Of a DNA stretch of 64,000 nt, positions 27,325-37,141 are shown in pieces. The number at the start of each line of letters is the position of its first letter. Within the stretch, counting starts at the first letter, position 1. Origin of the DNA: Microbulbifer elongatus. GTDB lineage: Bacteria; Pseudomonadota; Gammaproteobacteria; Pseudomonadales; Cellvibrionaceae. The stretch covers positions 744,001 to 808,000 of the forward strand of contig NZ_JAIVKJ010000002.1 in NCBI RefSeq assembly GCF_020524885.1, in the 5' to 3' direction. A program made the position numbers and the translations under genes. The notes beneath the pieces are model-generated. The model was not told where the DNA came from, ran no database searches, and saw nothing but the letters and a program-made list of their open reading frames with translations.

Positions 27325-27609
27325 GTGCGCGTTGGAATCCTGCTGATACTGCTGCAATCTGTACTGCTCTGCGCTGAGGCCCGCGCAGAGGGACAGGTTT
27401 TACTGGCAGAATCTACGGACAAGGTAGTTCGCGCACTCCTGTTGGATAGCGACACCGAGCAGTCCGACGAGCCGGATGCTTCACCGGTCCCCACTGTATC
27501 CACAACCTTCTCCCCCACAGCTTCTGCTCTCATTCTCCGGCCAGAAGCCCGTCTCTCTCAAGCGGTGTATACCGCGCACCCCATTCGCGGGCCGCCCGTC
27601 GGGCAATAA
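27325..27609 (+). CDS. Small secreted protein, unknown
   Basis: A 94-aa frame beginning at GTG 27325 with a good signal peptide (MRVGILLILLQSVLLCAEARA). The mature part is Ser/Thr/Pro-rich and has no recognised domain. There is no strong SD and the start is a GTG, so it may not be a gene; the signal-like N-terminus is the main support. Confidence 0.4.
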   Translation: MRVGILLILLQSVLLCAEARAEGQVLLAESTDKVVRALLLDSDTEQSDEPDASPVPTVSTTFSPTASALILRPEARLSQAVYTAHPIRGPPVGQ

Positions 27610-27729
27610 TTCTTCGTTATCGAATCCTGTGCTGGCGGCTCTCCGCTTTGTCGCCAGCACCTCAGAATTATTTGGTCGCAGTGCTTTCCGAAGGTGGTGT
27701 CCTGCGCCCGGACAAAGAGAATTATTGTC

Positions 27730-28296
27730 ATGAAGAAATTGGATCTGATCCCTCTGCAGGACAGCGATAAGCTGGTATTCCCCGAAGAGTTTCACGAGTT
27801 GAGCCTGGATTCGCCGGCGCTCGAATTCGTAACGGATTTTAAGAAGCACCACCCGGCGGTTCTGACCGCTTCCATGTCAGCGCTGGATGCCGCCCAGGTG
27901 TTGCGCACGGGTCATCTGTCCTGGGTTCTGGTGATGGATCACCGCGGCGATTTTGTCGGCCTGCTTAGTGCGGAAGACGTGTCGTATCAGCGGGTGATGC
28001 AGTATGTGGCCAACGGGGTGAAGCGCGGTGAATTGACCGTGGGTGATCTGATGCGCCGTCGCAATCGCCTGCAGTTATTGAATCGCGAGCAGCTTGAAAA
28101 TACATCCGTACGCGATGTCCTTGCGAGCATGCGCAACGGTGGGCAACGCCACTGCCTGGTGGTGGATATGAACCGGCATCATGTGCGAGGTGTGATCAGT
28201 GCCGAAGATGTCGCCGCGCGCCTGCATATGGAATACACGATTGGGGCGCCGGAAAACCTTGCCGAGTTATTGCGCGCGGTCGCTGCGGTGCACTGA
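27730..28296 (+). CDS. CBS-domain protein
   Basis: A 188-aa soluble protein with a tandem CBS pair: HLSWVLVMDHRGDFVGLLSAEDV near residues 62-84 and RHCLVVDMNRHHVRGVISAEDV near 140-162. CBS pairs bind adenosyl ligands and usually regulate a partner; here no catalytic domain is attached. The upstream CNNM protein also has a CBS pair, but about 600 bp separate them. The start ATG has AAAGAGAAT 5-12 nt upstream. Confidence 0.85.
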   Translation: MKKLDLIPLQDSDKLVFPEEFHELSLDSPALEFVTDFKKHHPAVLTASMSALDAAQVLRTGHLSWVLVMDHRGDFVGLLSAEDVSYQRVMQYVANGVKRGELTVGDLMRRRNRLQLLNREQLENTSVRDVLASMRNGGQRHCLVVDMNRHHVRGVISAEDVAARLHMEYTIGAPENLAELLRAVAAVH

Positions 28297-28328
28297 TTGC
28301 GCTTGCTTACCTTTTGTCGAGCCGGCCC

Positions 28329-29054
28329 TTAGCGGGCCGGGTCGATGGTTTCCCCTAGGCTGTTGTTCACACGGAACCAGCCGGTGACGCTGTAGCGAGG
28401 CCGGTTACTGGTGAGCACTTCGTGGGGAAATTCCTCCGAGAGAAAAATCACCATCTGCCCGAAGCGCGGTGCCACCTTTTCGATCACGGTATCGCTGTCC
28501 GGGGCATAGATCTGTAGCTCACCACCGTCCTTGGGTTGCCAGTTGGGCGTGAGGTACAGCACGGTGCTCACAAGCCGATTGGTGCTCCCCTTGAACGCAT
28601 CCAGGTGCTTCTTGTAGTAACTGCCGCGGTCGTAGCGGGCGTAGTGGCATTCGTAATCAAACAGCCCCAGAAACAACCGCCTGTTCAGCCCCAGGCGCAG
28701 TGTTTCCGCCCAGCCCAGATAAGCGGCCACAGCCGGGTTGCTTTTGTCCAGCCAGAAAATTTCATCGGTGCGCACAAACTGGTTCAGCTGATGCTCCTGC
28801 TCGCGACCGATACCGGCGGCCTGAAAGCGCGCGCGATCGATGGAGCGGAAATGCCGCAGCAATGAACCCAGCAGTGCCGGCGGCAGTGGTGCGGGCAGTA
28901 CGATATAACCGGTTTCGCGCAGCGCACTGGCAATCCGGTCCAGCGGATCGTCACCATCGGGGCCCCTTTGCCAGTCATTGTTCTGGGCCTTGTGCTGGAC
29001 ATTGCGCAGGAAAGGTTCCGCGGAGGCTTCCGCAGAGGGTAGAGCAGCGTTCAA
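28329..29054 (-). CDS. 2-oxoglutarate/Fe(II)-dependent oxygenase (prolyl-hydroxylase type)
   Basis: A 241-aa protein with the double-stranded beta-helix iron site: H150xD152 in YYKKHLDAF, distal H211 in EEFPHEVL, and the 2-oxoglutarate-binding R220 in RPRYSVTGWFRVN. The pattern is that of bacterial EGL9/P4H-like oxygenases, which hydroxylate protein residues (EF-Tu in Pseudomonas). The substrate here is unknown. A GC-rich hairpin (28322-28340) spans its stop codon, 25 bp from the convergent CBS gene. Confidence 0.87.
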   Translation of the reverse strand: MNAALPSAEASAEPFLRNVQHKAQNNDWQRGPDGDDPLDRIASALRETGYIVLPAPLPPALLGSLLRHFRSIDRARFQAAGIGREQEHQLNQFVRTDEIFWLDKSNPAVAAYLGWAETLRLGLNRRLFLGLFDYECHYARYDRGSYYKKHLDAFKGSTNRLVSTVLYLTPNWQPKDGGELQIYAPDSDTVIEKVAPRFGQMVIFLSEEFPHEVLTSNRPRYSVTGWFRVNNSLGETIDPAR

Positions 29055-29227
29055 TCAGGTCGATTCCGAAGTGGCTGCGCGGGGAATCGGCCGGCGCCGG
29101 CGGGTGCCGGCAAGGGAGTGGGCCATCGGGCGCAGCAGGTTGATCAGGGCGGCTTTTATACCGCCACCGCTGATGCTGCGCCAGCAAAACTTTTGGTATT
29201 TAAAAATGGGTATTTAACCCTGAACAG

Positions 29228-31009
29228 TTACTGGCCCAAAGTGAGGTCCCAACCGGTTAGCAAAATGGTCACGGTGACCGCGCCCACCAGTAGATTCATG
29301 GGAATGCCTACTTTCAGGTAGTCCGAGAACTGGTAACCGCCGGGGCCATACACCATCAGGTTGGTCTGGTAACCAAGCGGGGTGGCGAAACTGGCGGAGG
29401 CCGCCATCATCACCGCGAACATAAAGGGCTCGGGGTTGAGCCCGGCGCTGGCGGTAATTTGCAGCACGATAGGTACCATAATGATGGCCGCGGCGTTGTT
29501 GGTCACCATTTCGGTGAGCAGGGAAACGCACAGGTACACCAGGATCAGCATCAGCCATGGGTGGCCATAGGAGAGTGATATCACGCCTTCTGCCAGTACC
29601 GCGGCTACGCCGGTCTTCTGCAGTGCCACGCCCAGTGCGAAGGATGCGGCAATGGTGATGAGCACCGGCAGATCCAGACTTTTCTGGGCCTGGTTGACCG
29701 AGCAGCAACGGGTCAGCAGCATGGCGCCGGCACCGATCAGGGCGGCGTTCAGCATACTGATCAGCCCCGCGCCCGCGGCCAGTACCATCGCAATCAGGAT
29801 CAGCCAGGCGGTCAGCCCCTTTTCATGGCGCGGGCTCTCCGCCTCCAGGTCATTGATCAGGAGGAAGTCCTTGCTGTAGCGCTGGCGAAGCGCGAAGCCG
29901 GGGCGCGCTTCCAGCAGTAGTGAGTCGCCGGCTTTCAGTTTGATGCTGCCCAGGTTGCCCGCCACTCGCCGCCCCTCACGGGCTACTGCCAGCACCGCGG
30001 CGCCGTAGCGTTTGCGGAACTCGGCGTCGCGGATACTCCTGCCGATGACCTCACAATGGGGGGACACCACGGCCTCCACCAGACGGCGCTCTTCGGTTCC
30101 TTTGGTCAGTACCGTGTCACCGTCAACGTGATCCGAGGGCACAATGCCGCGCATGCGCAGCAAGTCGGAAATAGCCTCGGTATCACCAGCGAATACCAAT
30201 CGATCGCCACCGCGCAGGATTTCGATCGAGCGCACCGGCGCAATCACGTGATCATCCCGTTCAATTTCCACCAGGTAGACCCGGCGCAGGCCGCGCAGCC
30301 CCGCGTCTTCCACAGTCTGTCCCACCAGTGGGCCACTGCTGTCGATAGCCACTTCCAGGGTGAATTCGCGCAGATTGCCGAAGGGTCTTTTCTCCCGCCG
30401 GTCTGGCAGCCAGCGCGGGAAAAACACCAGCATAAAGGCGATACCCGCGAGTGCCGCAGGCAGCCCCACCGCGGCGATTGAGAACAGGGAGAAACCGTCG
30501 TTACCAGTAATGGCTTGGTACTGGCCATTTACCACCAGGTTGGTGCTGGTGCCGATTAGTGTCAGGGTGCCGCCGAGGATGGCGCCGTAACTGAGGGGGA
30601 TCATCAACTTGGACGGGGCGATATCGATGCGCTTGGCCCAGGAGTTGAGCGCCGGAATCATGGTGGCCACCACCGGGGTGTTGTTCAGGTAACCGGAAAG
30701 GGCCACTACCGGGGCAAAAATCCGCAGCATTGCCGCGCGTATCGTGCCCGGGCGCCCCAGCAGGTGCTTGACCATCATGTCGATACCGCCGGAGGCGTGT
30801 ATGCCGGCGGCCACCACAAACATGGCGGCTACGGTAATCAGGCCGCTGTTGCTGAAACCGGAGAGAGCCTCCGCGGGGGATAGTATGCCGGTGACACTCA
30901 ACAGGGTGAGTGCCGCCATCATCACCAGGTAGGCCTGGATACGGGTGAATATCAGGGTGGCCAGAACGGCGAAAACGAGAAACAGGGAAAACCAGCCAGA
31001 CCAATCCAT
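29228..31009 (-). CDS. SLC13-family permease with two RCK_C domains
   Basis: A 593-aa anion/Na+ symporter-like transporter. N- and C-terminal membrane halves carry the divided repeats GYLNNTPVVATMIPAL and TEMVTNNAAAIIMVPIV, which hold the conserved N-[NT]-[TA] substrate/sodium motif. Between them (about 215-390) are two RCK_C/TrkA_C-like regulatory domains (for example SGPLVGQTVEDAGLRGLRRV and HCEVIGRSIRDAEFRKRYGA). This architecture is common in bacterial sulfate or dicarboxylate permeases; the substrate cannot be told from sequence. Divergent from gcvT. Confidence 0.9.
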   Translation of the reverse strand: MDWSGWFSLFLVFAVLATLIFTRIQAYLVMMAALTLLSVTGILSPAEALSGFSNSGLITVAAMFVVAAGIHASGGIDMMVKHLLGRPGTIRAAMLRIFAPVVALSGYLNNTPVVATMIPALNSWAKRIDIAPSKLMIPLSYGAILGGTLTLIGTSTNLVVNGQYQAITGNDGFSLFSIAAVGLPAALAGIAFMLVFFPRWLPDRREKRPFGNLREFTLEVAIDSSGPLVGQTVEDAGLRGLRRVYLVEIERDDHVIAPVRSIEILRGGDRLVFAGDTEAISDLLRMRGIVPSDHVDGDTVLTKGTEERRLVEAVVSPHCEVIGRSIRDAEFRKRYGAAVLAVAREGRRVAGNLGSIKLKAGDSLLLEARPGFALRQRYSKDFLLINDLEAESPRHEKGLTAWLILIAMVLAAGAGLISMLNAALIGAGAMLLTRCCSVNQAQKSLDLPVLITIAASFALGVALQKTGVAAVLAEGVISLSYGHPWLMLILVYLCVSLLTEMVTNNAAAIIMVPIVLQITASAGLNPEPFMFAVMMAASASFATPLGYQTNLMVYGPGGYQFSDYLKVGIPMNLLVGAVTVTILLTGWDLTLGQ

Positions 31010-31368
31010 AGTTGTGCGCGGTACATGTGTTCGTTTCGGGGTATTTGTCAGCTAAAGCTACTGCAAAGCGTTTGGCACCAAAAGTTATTTTTTCGCATAT
31101 TGATATAGCCTTGCCAAAAACACTGTGCCGTGTAGATCGGTGTGAGAGCGCCAAGACTGCTTCGTATGCCGCATTGGGTAATATTTTTCACTGTGGCTGC
31201 TAGTCTTTGCAGAGTATCGGCATCTGGCATCTGCGGTTATGCGGCCGGTAGAATACGCGGCTTTCATATAGATGGCATGCCATAGAAGAAGGCTCGCGGT
31301 TAACCGCACGTATTCCGCGCCCTCATCTGGTATCAAAAACAGTTTCAAGACACGGGATTCAGCACAGA
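31010..31368. other. Divergent gap between SLC13 permease and gcvT
   Basis: 359 bp with no gene. It holds a 12-bp perfect palindrome GCGGTTAACCGC (31296-31307) 62 bp ahead of gcvT and a weak promoter-like TTGCCA ... TAGATC pair near 31110-31140. I looked for glycine-riboswitch core motifs and did not find them. Confidence 0.45.
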
Positions 31369-32457
31369 ATGGGAAATAAAACCGCGCTTTACGATGCCCA
31401 CGTCGCCATGGGCGGCAAAATGGTGGATTTCGGTGGCTGGGACATGCCGCTGCACTACGGTTCGCAGCTGGAAGAACACCACAAGGTGCGCAAGGGCGCG
31501 GGCATGTTCGACGTGTCACATATGACCGTGGTGGATGTGGACGGCAAAGGCGCCAGAGACTTCCTGCGCACCCTGCTGGCCAACGATGTAGCCAAGCTGG
31601 ACGGCAACCCCGGCAAGGCGCTCTACACTGGCATGTTGAACGATAAAGGCGGTGTCGTCGACGACCTGATCGTCTATCTGCGTGACCCCGGCTATCGCGT
31701 GGTAGTGAATTGTGCGACCCGTGAAAAAGACCTGGCGTGGATGAACCAGCAGGCCGCAGCCTTTGACGTTACCCTGACCGAGCGCCCGCACCTGGCAATG
31801 ATCGCGATTCAGGGGCCCGAAGCGATCGATAAGGTGAAAGAAGTCATGGGCATCGACTGGACCGCGGCGATCGATGGTCTGAAGGTGTTCAACAGCTTCG
31901 CTCGCGGCGACTGGTTTGTGGCGCGCACCGGCTATACCGGTGAAGACGGCCTGGAAATCATGCTGAACAACGATGACGCATCGGGCTTCTGGCACGCACT
32001 GGCTGATGCGGGCGTGTCTCCCTGCGGCCTGGGCGCGCGCGACACCCTGCGCCTGGAAGCGGGTATGAACCTGTACGGCCACGAGATGGACGACGATACG
32101 TCTCCGCTTCAGGCCAACATGGCCTGGACCATTGCCTGGGAGCCGCAAGATCGCAAGTTTGTCGGACGCGAGGCGCTGGAAGCGGAAAAAGCGGCCGGTG
32201 TGGAAAACAAGCTGGTGGGCCTGGTGCTGGAAGAACGCGGCGTTCTGCGTGCTGGCCAGCAGGTTGTGGTGGACGGCACGGATCGCCGCGGTATCATCAC
32301 CAGCGGAACTTTCTCCCCCACCCTGGGCTTCTCCATTGCTATGGCCCGGGTGCCGGTGAGTGTTGGCGACACTGCACAGGTTGAGATCCGCAACAAGCTG
32401 ATCCCCGTGCGGGTGGTGAAGCCGAGCTTCGTGCGCAACGGCAAGTCACTGGTTTGA
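31369..32457 (+). CDS. gcvT: Glycine cleavage system aminomethyltransferase (T-protein)
   Basis: A 362-aa folate enzyme that transfers the aminomethyl carbon from lipoyl-H-protein to tetrahydrofolate. Motifs: [25 protein letters not shown], the catalytic-Asp region [19 protein letters not shown], and [10 protein letters not shown]. Ends 77 bp before gcvH. There is no gcvP in the window. Confidence 0.95.
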   Translation: MGNKTALYDAHVAMGGKMVDFGGWDMPLHYGSQLEEHHKVRKGAGMFDVSHMTVVDVDGKGARDFLRTLLANDVAKLDGNPGKALYTGMLNDKGGVVDDLIVYLRDPGYRVVVNCATREKDLAWMNQQAAAFDVTLTERPHLAMIAIQGPEAIDKVKEVMGIDWTAAIDGLKVFNSFARGDWFVARTGYTGEDGLEIMLNNDDASGFWHALADAGVSPCGLGARDTLRLEAGMNLYGHEMDDDTSPLQANMAWTIAWEPQDRKFVGREALEAEKAAGVENKLVGLVLEERGVLRAGQQVVVDGTDRRGIITSGTFSPTLGFSIAMARVPVSVGDTAQVEIRNKLIPVRVVKPSFVRNGKSLV

Positions 32458-32534
32458 GTGTGCCGATTTACTAAGTACTGATTTTTAACTACATCGTTTA
32501 CAGCTAATTTTGAGCTTTTTTGAGGGAAGAACCC

Positions 32535-32924
32535 ATGAGCGAGATTCGCAGCGAACTTAAATACGCCTCCAGCCACGAGTGGGCGCGGCTGGAAGAAGAC
32601 GGCACCGTAACCGTGGGCATTAGTGACCACGCACAGGATTCCCTGGGTGACGTGGTTTACGTGGAAACCCCGGAAGTGGGCCAGACCCTTTCCGCCGGTG
32701 AAGAAGCAGGTGTGGTTGAGTCCGTAAAAGCGGCCAGCGATATCTACGCGCCGATTTCTGGTGAAGTGATTGCGGTCAACGAAGCCCTGGAAGACGAGCC
32801 CGAGACCGTAAACTCCAGCCCGTACGACGATGGCTGGTTCTTCAAAATCAAGCCGAGCGATGAAAGCGAGCTGGACAAGCTGCTGGACGCGGACGCGTAC
32901 AAGGCGGAAGCCGACGAGGGCTGA
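32535..32924 (+). CDS. gcvH: Glycine cleavage system H-protein
   Basis: A 129-aa lipoyl carrier. The lipoylated Lys is K65 in [22 protein letters not shown] 32535 is preferred to an upstream TTG because GAGGGAAG lies 6 nt before it and the H-protein N-terminus starts here. A strong bidirectional terminator follows 20 bp after the stop, so the gcv transcript ends here without gcvP. Confidence 0.96.
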   Translation: MSEIRSELKYASSHEWARLEEDGTVTVGISDHAQDSLGDVVYVETPEVGQTLSAGEEAGVVESVKAASDIYAPISGEVIAVNEALEDEPETVNSSPYDDGWFFKIKPSDESELDKLLDADAYKAEADEG

Positions 32925-32946
32925 TTTTCCCTCCTGGTTCCGAACC

Positions 32947-32977
32947 AAAAACGCCGGGCATTGCGCCCGGCGTTTTT
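32947..32977. terminator. Bidirectional intrinsic terminator between gcvH and ptsP
   Basis: AAAAACGCCGGGC, loop ATTGC, GCCCGGCGTTTTT. Serves gcvH on + and ptsP on -. Confidence 0.92.
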
Positions 32978-33040
32978 GTTTCCGTTTTTAGTGGAAGCGG
33001 TGGTAAAGCTTGTTGCTAACCATCACCGCCTCTAAGTTGT

Positions 33041-35320
33041 TTATGTATCTGAACTCGTCTCGGTCTGCTGGGGCTGCACCAGCCCGCCAATCCCCAGATC
33101 CTGCAAATACCCGTGCAGCTTTTCTTCGATTTGCTCCGGGCTTTCCATTTTCAGTACCTGTTGCAGCAAACGATCCAGCTGGGACTTGTTCACTTCCCTG
33201 AGGGCGGCTTTTACCCGCGGCAGGTTGGTAGCGTTCATGGAAAGGACGTCATAGCCCATGGCCACAAGCAGCAGTGCGCCGCCGGGATCGCCCGCGAGTT
33301 CGCCGCAGATTCCCACCTTGGTACTGGTCTCGTGCCCCGCAACAACAACCTGCAATAGCGCCTGTAGCACTGCTGGGTGGAAACTGTGGTAGATGCCCGC
33401 AACACGGCTGTTGTTGCGGTCTACTGCCAGCAGGTACTGGGTCAGGTCGTTGCTACCCACCGACATAAAGTCCACCCGCTTGGCCAGTTCACGCGCCTGG
33501 TATACCGCGGAAGGCACCTCGATCATGATGCCGAGAGGCGGTCGCTTGATAGTGTAGCCCTCGTCGACCAGTTCATCGTAGGCGCGGTCGACCAGCTTGC
33601 GCGCAGCCTCCAGCTCACCCACGCCACTGATCATCGGCAGCATGATGCGCAGGTTGTCGAGCCCCTGACTCGCTTTCATCATCGCGCGCACCTGGCCCAG
33701 GAAAATCTCCGGGTGGTCGAGGGTGACGCGGATGCCGCGCCAGCCGAGGAAGGGGTTGGTTTCCTCGATGGGGAAGTAGGTGAGTGCTTTGTCGCCGCCG
33801 ATGTCCAGGGTACGCATGGTTACTGGGCGCGGGGCAAAAGCCTGCAGCTGTTCGCGGTAGATTTCTCGCTGCTCTTCTTCCGAGGGGAAGCGGTCGCGCA
33901 GCAGGAAAGGCACCTCAGTGCGGTATAGGCCAACGCCCTCGGCACCGCGTTCCAGGGAGCGCACCACATCCGCCATCAGGCCGGTGTTGACCCAAAGGCG
34001 TATACGGTGGCCGTCGGCGGTCTCGCAGGGGAGTTTTGCCAGGTGGTCCAGGTTGCGCGCCAGCTCGCGCTCTTCCTCGACGATGGCGTCGTAGCGGCGC
34101 TTCAGTTCCGGGCCCGGGTGAATATGCAGTTCGCCGCGGTAGCCGTCCACCACCAGCTCGACACCGTCCACCTGCTCCCAGGGTAGTTCCTGCGCGCCCA
34201 TCACGGCCGGCACACCCATGGCGCGAGCGATGATGGAAACGTGGCTGTTGGCGGAGCCCTTGATGGAGACAAGACCGGCAAGCTTTTCTCGCGGCACGTC
34301 GGCCAGTACCGAGGCAGTGAGCTCCTCGCCAATCAGGATGGTGTTTTCCGGATATTCGCGTCGGCTCTGCTCCTGCTGGCGCAGGTGCATCAGCACGCGC
34401 GCGCCCAGGTCGCGCACGTCGGCGGCGCGCTCGCGGAAATAAGAATCGGACATCGCCTCAAAGCGCCGCACGTGTTCCAGCATCACCTCGGCCCAGGCGC
34501 GGCTGGCGGTGAGTTGCTGGCGAATACGCTCGCACACTTCGACGGCGATGGAGTTGTCGTCGAGCATGCTGATATAGGCATCGAAGAGCGCGCGTTCTTC
34601 CTTGTTCAGGTCGTTCTTCAGGCGCTCGCCCACATCACGGATTTCGTTCCGCGCCGCTGCCAGGGACTGGTGAAATAGCGCCAGCTCACCCTCGACGTCC
34701 ATGGTGCAGGCAAACGGTACGGTGGCCAGGTTGGCCGGTGGCGCGACGATGTGCGCGCGGCCGATGGCAACGCCGGGGGAAGCTGCGAGGCCGGTGAATT
34801 TCGCCTCGTTGCGCTGTTGGCCCATATTGGCCAGCGCACCGGTGGCCTCGGCGTGGGCAATGACGCCGGCGAGCTGTGCGGAGAGGGTGACGAGAAATGC
34901 TTCTTCGCCCTCGTCAAACCGGCGTCGTTCCGCCTGCTGTACCACCAGCACGCCCAGTACATTGCGGTGGTGGATGATGGGGGTGCCGAGGAAGGCGGAA
35001 AAACGCTCCTCGCCGGTGGCGGGGAAATACTGGAATGCGGGGTGGGCTTCGGCGCGATCGAGGTTAATGGGTTCCTCGCGGGTGGCGACATTGCCCACCA
35101 GACCCTCGCCGGGTGCCAGATGGACCTGGCCGACGGCGTCCTGGTTCAGTCCCTGGGTGGCCATCAACACGTAGTTGCCGGACTGTTTGTCACGGAGATA
35201 AACCGAGCAAACCTTGGTGTTCATCACCTCCCGCACCCGCCGAACGATAATGTCGAGCGCCGTGGTGAGGTCCCGGGCTGTGTTTACTTCCTGAACGATA
35301 CTGCGCAGTGATCCGAGCAA
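33041..35320 (-). CDS. ptsP: PtsP (EI-Ntr), nitrogen phosphotransferase system enzyme I
   Basis: A 759-aa protein with an N-terminal GAF domain (about 1-160, VCSVYLRDKQSGNYVLMATQ) that senses nitrogen status (glutamine/2-oxoglutarate), a PEP-utiliser N-terminal domain, the phosphohistidine domain with H360 in GSANSHVSIIARAMGVPAVM, and the TIM-barrel PEP-binding domain (EVPSAVYQARELAKRVDFMSVGSNDLTQY). It phosphorylates NPr in the PTS-Ntr regulatory chain. The rppH gene lies upstream on the same strand (about 130 bp), the conserved rppH-ptsP pair. Confidence 0.95.
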   Translation of the reverse strand: MLGSLRSIVQEVNTARDLTTALDIIVRRVREVMNTKVCSVYLRDKQSGNYVLMATQGLNQDAVGQVHLAPGEGLVGNVATREEPINLDRAEAHPAFQYFPATGEERFSAFLGTPIIHHRNVLGVLVVQQAERRRFDEGEEAFLVTLSAQLAGVIAHAEATGALANMGQQRNEAKFTGLAASPGVAIGRAHIVAPPANLATVPFACTMDVEGELALFHQSLAAARNEIRDVGERLKNDLNKEERALFDAYISMLDDNSIAVEVCERIRQQLTASRAWAEVMLEHVRRFEAMSDSYFRERAADVRDLGARVLMHLRQQEQSRREYPENTILIGEELTASVLADVPREKLAGLVSIKGSANSHVSIIARAMGVPAVMGAQELPWEQVDGVELVVDGYRGELHIHPGPELKRRYDAIVEEERELARNLDHLAKLPCETADGHRIRLWVNTGLMADVVRSLERGAEGVGLYRTEVPFLLRDRFPSEEEQREIYREQLQAFAPRPVTMRTLDIGGDKALTYFPIEETNPFLGWRGIRVTLDHPEIFLGQVRAMMKASQGLDNLRIMLPMISGVGELEAARKLVDRAYDELVDEGYTIKRPPLGIMIEVPSAVYQARELAKRVDFMSVGSNDLTQYLLAVDRNNSRVAGIYHSFHPAVLQALLQVVVAGHETSTKVGICGELAGDPGGALLLVAMGYDVLSMNATNLPRVKAALREVNKSQLDRLLQQVLKMESPEQIEEKLHGYLQDLGIGGLVQPQQTETSSDT

Positions 35321-35449
35321 AGTGGCTTTCCTCGCCTTTTCTCACGACCCGCTTGTAGCGGTGCCGCCGTTGGCTGTGCGATTCCCTCGATTCCTTATAA
35401 CCCCCGTCGGGCGGTAATCAAACCGCCGCGGTCAAGGGCCAGCAAGGGG

Positions 35450-36175
35450 CTACTGGTCGCGCTTCAGCCAGCGTCTTTCCAATTGTAATTGCGTGGGCGC
35501 CAGCTCCGTGAGCGCGCGCCGGTAAACCTCCCGTTTGAAGGTCACGACTTTGGTCAGCGGGTGCCAGTAACTCACCCACCGCCAGTGATCAAATTCCGGT
35601 TTATAACCATTGTTGAAACTGATGTTGCTTTCTTCAGCATTCAGCTGCAACAGATACCATTTCTGCTTCTGGCCGATACACAGCGGCTCGGAGCGGCGGC
35701 GCACCAGACGCTGCGGCAGCCTGTAGCGGAGCCAGCCGCGGGTGCTGGCGAGCAGGGTAACCTGGCTGCGGGTCAGGCCCACTTCCTCGTAAAGCTCGCG
35801 ATAGAGCGCCTGTTCAGGTGATTCCCCCGGGTTGATACCGCCTTGGGGAAATTGCCACGCGTCTTTGCCGCCTACCCTGCGGGCCCAGAGGGCCTGCCCG
35901 CGTTCGTTCAGAACAATGATGCCGACATTGGGACGGAACCCCTCGCTGTCGATATTGCTGCTGTTGTCCGAAACTGCACCAGTGTTTTCCGCACCCGGTT
36001 TGCGGGTGTTTTTCCCGCCGCCGGATTTCTCGTTGCGCGCGGATGATCTGGCGGGTCTGCGGCGGTTTTTACGCCCGGCGGGAGTCTGCTTGCCGTCGCC
36101 CAAAATACCGTCCTCAATTTTGTTTGGTGCGCAATCTGCGAGACAAAGGCCTCTCCGCACCATAATGTCCTGCAT
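35450..36175 (-). CDS. rppH: RNA pyrophosphohydrolase RppH (Nudix), with N-terminal extension
   Basis: The C-terminal 165 residues are a typical Rpp[22 protein letters not shown], the Nudix box [23 protein letters not shown] and QKWYLLQLN. RppH removes pyrophosphate from 5'-triphosphorylated RNA to trigger decay. Canonical RppH starts just before GFRPNVGI, but no start codon exists there. The frame continues upstream through a basic, Gly/Asn/Arg-rich stretch ([20 protein letters not shown]). Possible starts are ATG 36175, ATG 36163, or a TTG at 36103 preceded by GAGGACGG, giving extensions of about 75, 70 or 50 residues. Confidence 0.9.
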   Translation of the reverse strand: MQDIMVRRGLCLADCAPNKIEDGILGDGKQTPAGRKNRRRPARSSARNEKSGGGKNTRKPGAENTGAVSDNSSNIDSEGFRPNVGIIVLNERGQALWARRVGGKDAWQFPQGGINPGESPEQALYRELYEEVGLTRSQVTLLASTRGWLRYRLPQRLVRRRSEPLCIGQKQKWYLLQLNAEESNISFNNGYKPEFDHWRWVSYWHPLTKVVTFKREVYRRALTELAPTQLQLERRWLKRDQ

Positions 36176-36187
36176 TGTTCCACAGCG

Positions 36188-36208
36188 ACCGAATTACGGC
36201 AATTCGGT
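36188..36208. other. Inverted repeat upstream of rppH
   Basis: ACCGAATT, 5-nt spacer, AATTCGGT: perfect 8-bp arms just upstream of the earliest rppH start and in the gap divergent from the HAD gene. It could be an operator or a leader hairpin; no known site matches. Confidence 0.45.
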
Positions 36209-36382
36209 GACGTTGGTCGGTGTAACCCTGGTCGCGGCGGGGTAAAATCAGCCGCCTTGAGGGCGCCGCGGAGGCAGTTTTAGCTGCCCGAAATGGAACG
36301 GCGGTACCGGTTTGGCGGAAAAAATGGCCGCGCGGGCAACCTGCGCGTCAACCGTGCCCTATAGTCAATAAAGGAGATTTTT

Positions 36383-37075
36383 GTGCAGCTGGCGATTTTT
36401 GATCTGGATAACACCCTGATTGGCGGCGACAGCGATCACGCCTGGGGGGAGTTCCTGGTAACCCGCGAATGTGTAGACGGAGAGCGCTTCCGCAGCGAGA
36501 ACGACCGCTTCTACCAGGACTATCAGCGTGGTGATCTGGACATTTTTGCCTATCTGTCGTTTGCGCTGGAGCCCCTGGCGCAGCTGTCCCGCGGACAATT
36601 GCAAAACCTGCAGCGGGAATTCATGCACGAGGTGATCGGCGATATCTGGCTGCCACATGCGGAAACCCTGATCCAGCACCATCGGGACGCAGGCCATCAC
36701 ATCATGATCATCACTGCCACCAACCGTTTTGTTGTCGAGCCCATAGCGACCCGGTTGGGAGTGGATACCTTACTGGCAACGGAACCGGAAGAAGTGGATG
36801 GCAAATTCACCGGGCGCGTGGCCGGCCAGCCCTGCTTCCAGGAAGGCAAGGTGGTGCGGCTACAGCAGTGGCTGGATCAACACCCGCGCTACGCCGAGGG
36901 TGAAAAATGGTTTTACAGTGACTCCATCAATGACCTGCCGCTGCTGCAACAGGTGGAGCACCCTGTGGCGGTGGACCCGGATGCGCAATTGCGCGACGAG
37001 GCACAGGCGCGAGGCTGGCGGGTGATCAGTCTGCGTGGGGATAGCGCGGGCTTTGCCAGCGCGATGTCGCTGTAG
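36383..37075 (+). CDS. HAD-superfamily IB hydrolase (SerB-like phosphatase)
   Basis: A 230-aa phosphatase. The catalytic DxD motif is D7/D9 in AIFDLDNTLIGGDS; motif II Ser/Thr is in IMIITATNRFVVEP; the C-terminal Asp pair is in YSDSINDLPLL. Subfamily IB members (phosphoserine phosphatase, histidinol-phosphatase-like) act on small phosphoesters; the exact substrate is unknown. GTG start at 36383 follows AAGGAGA. Divergent from rppH-ptsP, the same neighbour seen in Pseudomonas. Confidence 0.9.
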   Translation: MQLAIFDLDNTLIGGDSDHAWGEFLVTRECVDGERFRSENDRFYQDYQRGDLDIFAYLSFALEPLAQLSRGQLQNLQREFMHEVIGDIWLPHAETLIQHHRDAGHHIMIITATNRFVVEPIATRLGVDTLLATEPEEVDGKFTGRVAGQPCFQEGKVVRLQQWLDQHPRYAEGEKWFYSDSINDLPLLQQVEHPVAVDPDAQLRDEAQARGWRVISLRGDSAGFASAMSL

Positions 37076-37141
37076 CCCAAAGCCCTTGCAGTTATCGAAT
37101 AAATCGACCTCTAAAACGCTCTAAACGACTTTGGAAATCAC

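Noticed and set aside
28322-28340. GC hairpin CCGGCCC/GGGCCGG between the CBS and oxygenase genes, as a terminator
   Set aside because: It overlaps the oxygenase stop codon and has no T-run on either strand.
31010-31368. Possible glycine riboswitch ahead of gcvT
   Set aside because: The conserved core motifs of the glycine aptamer were not found on reading the gap.
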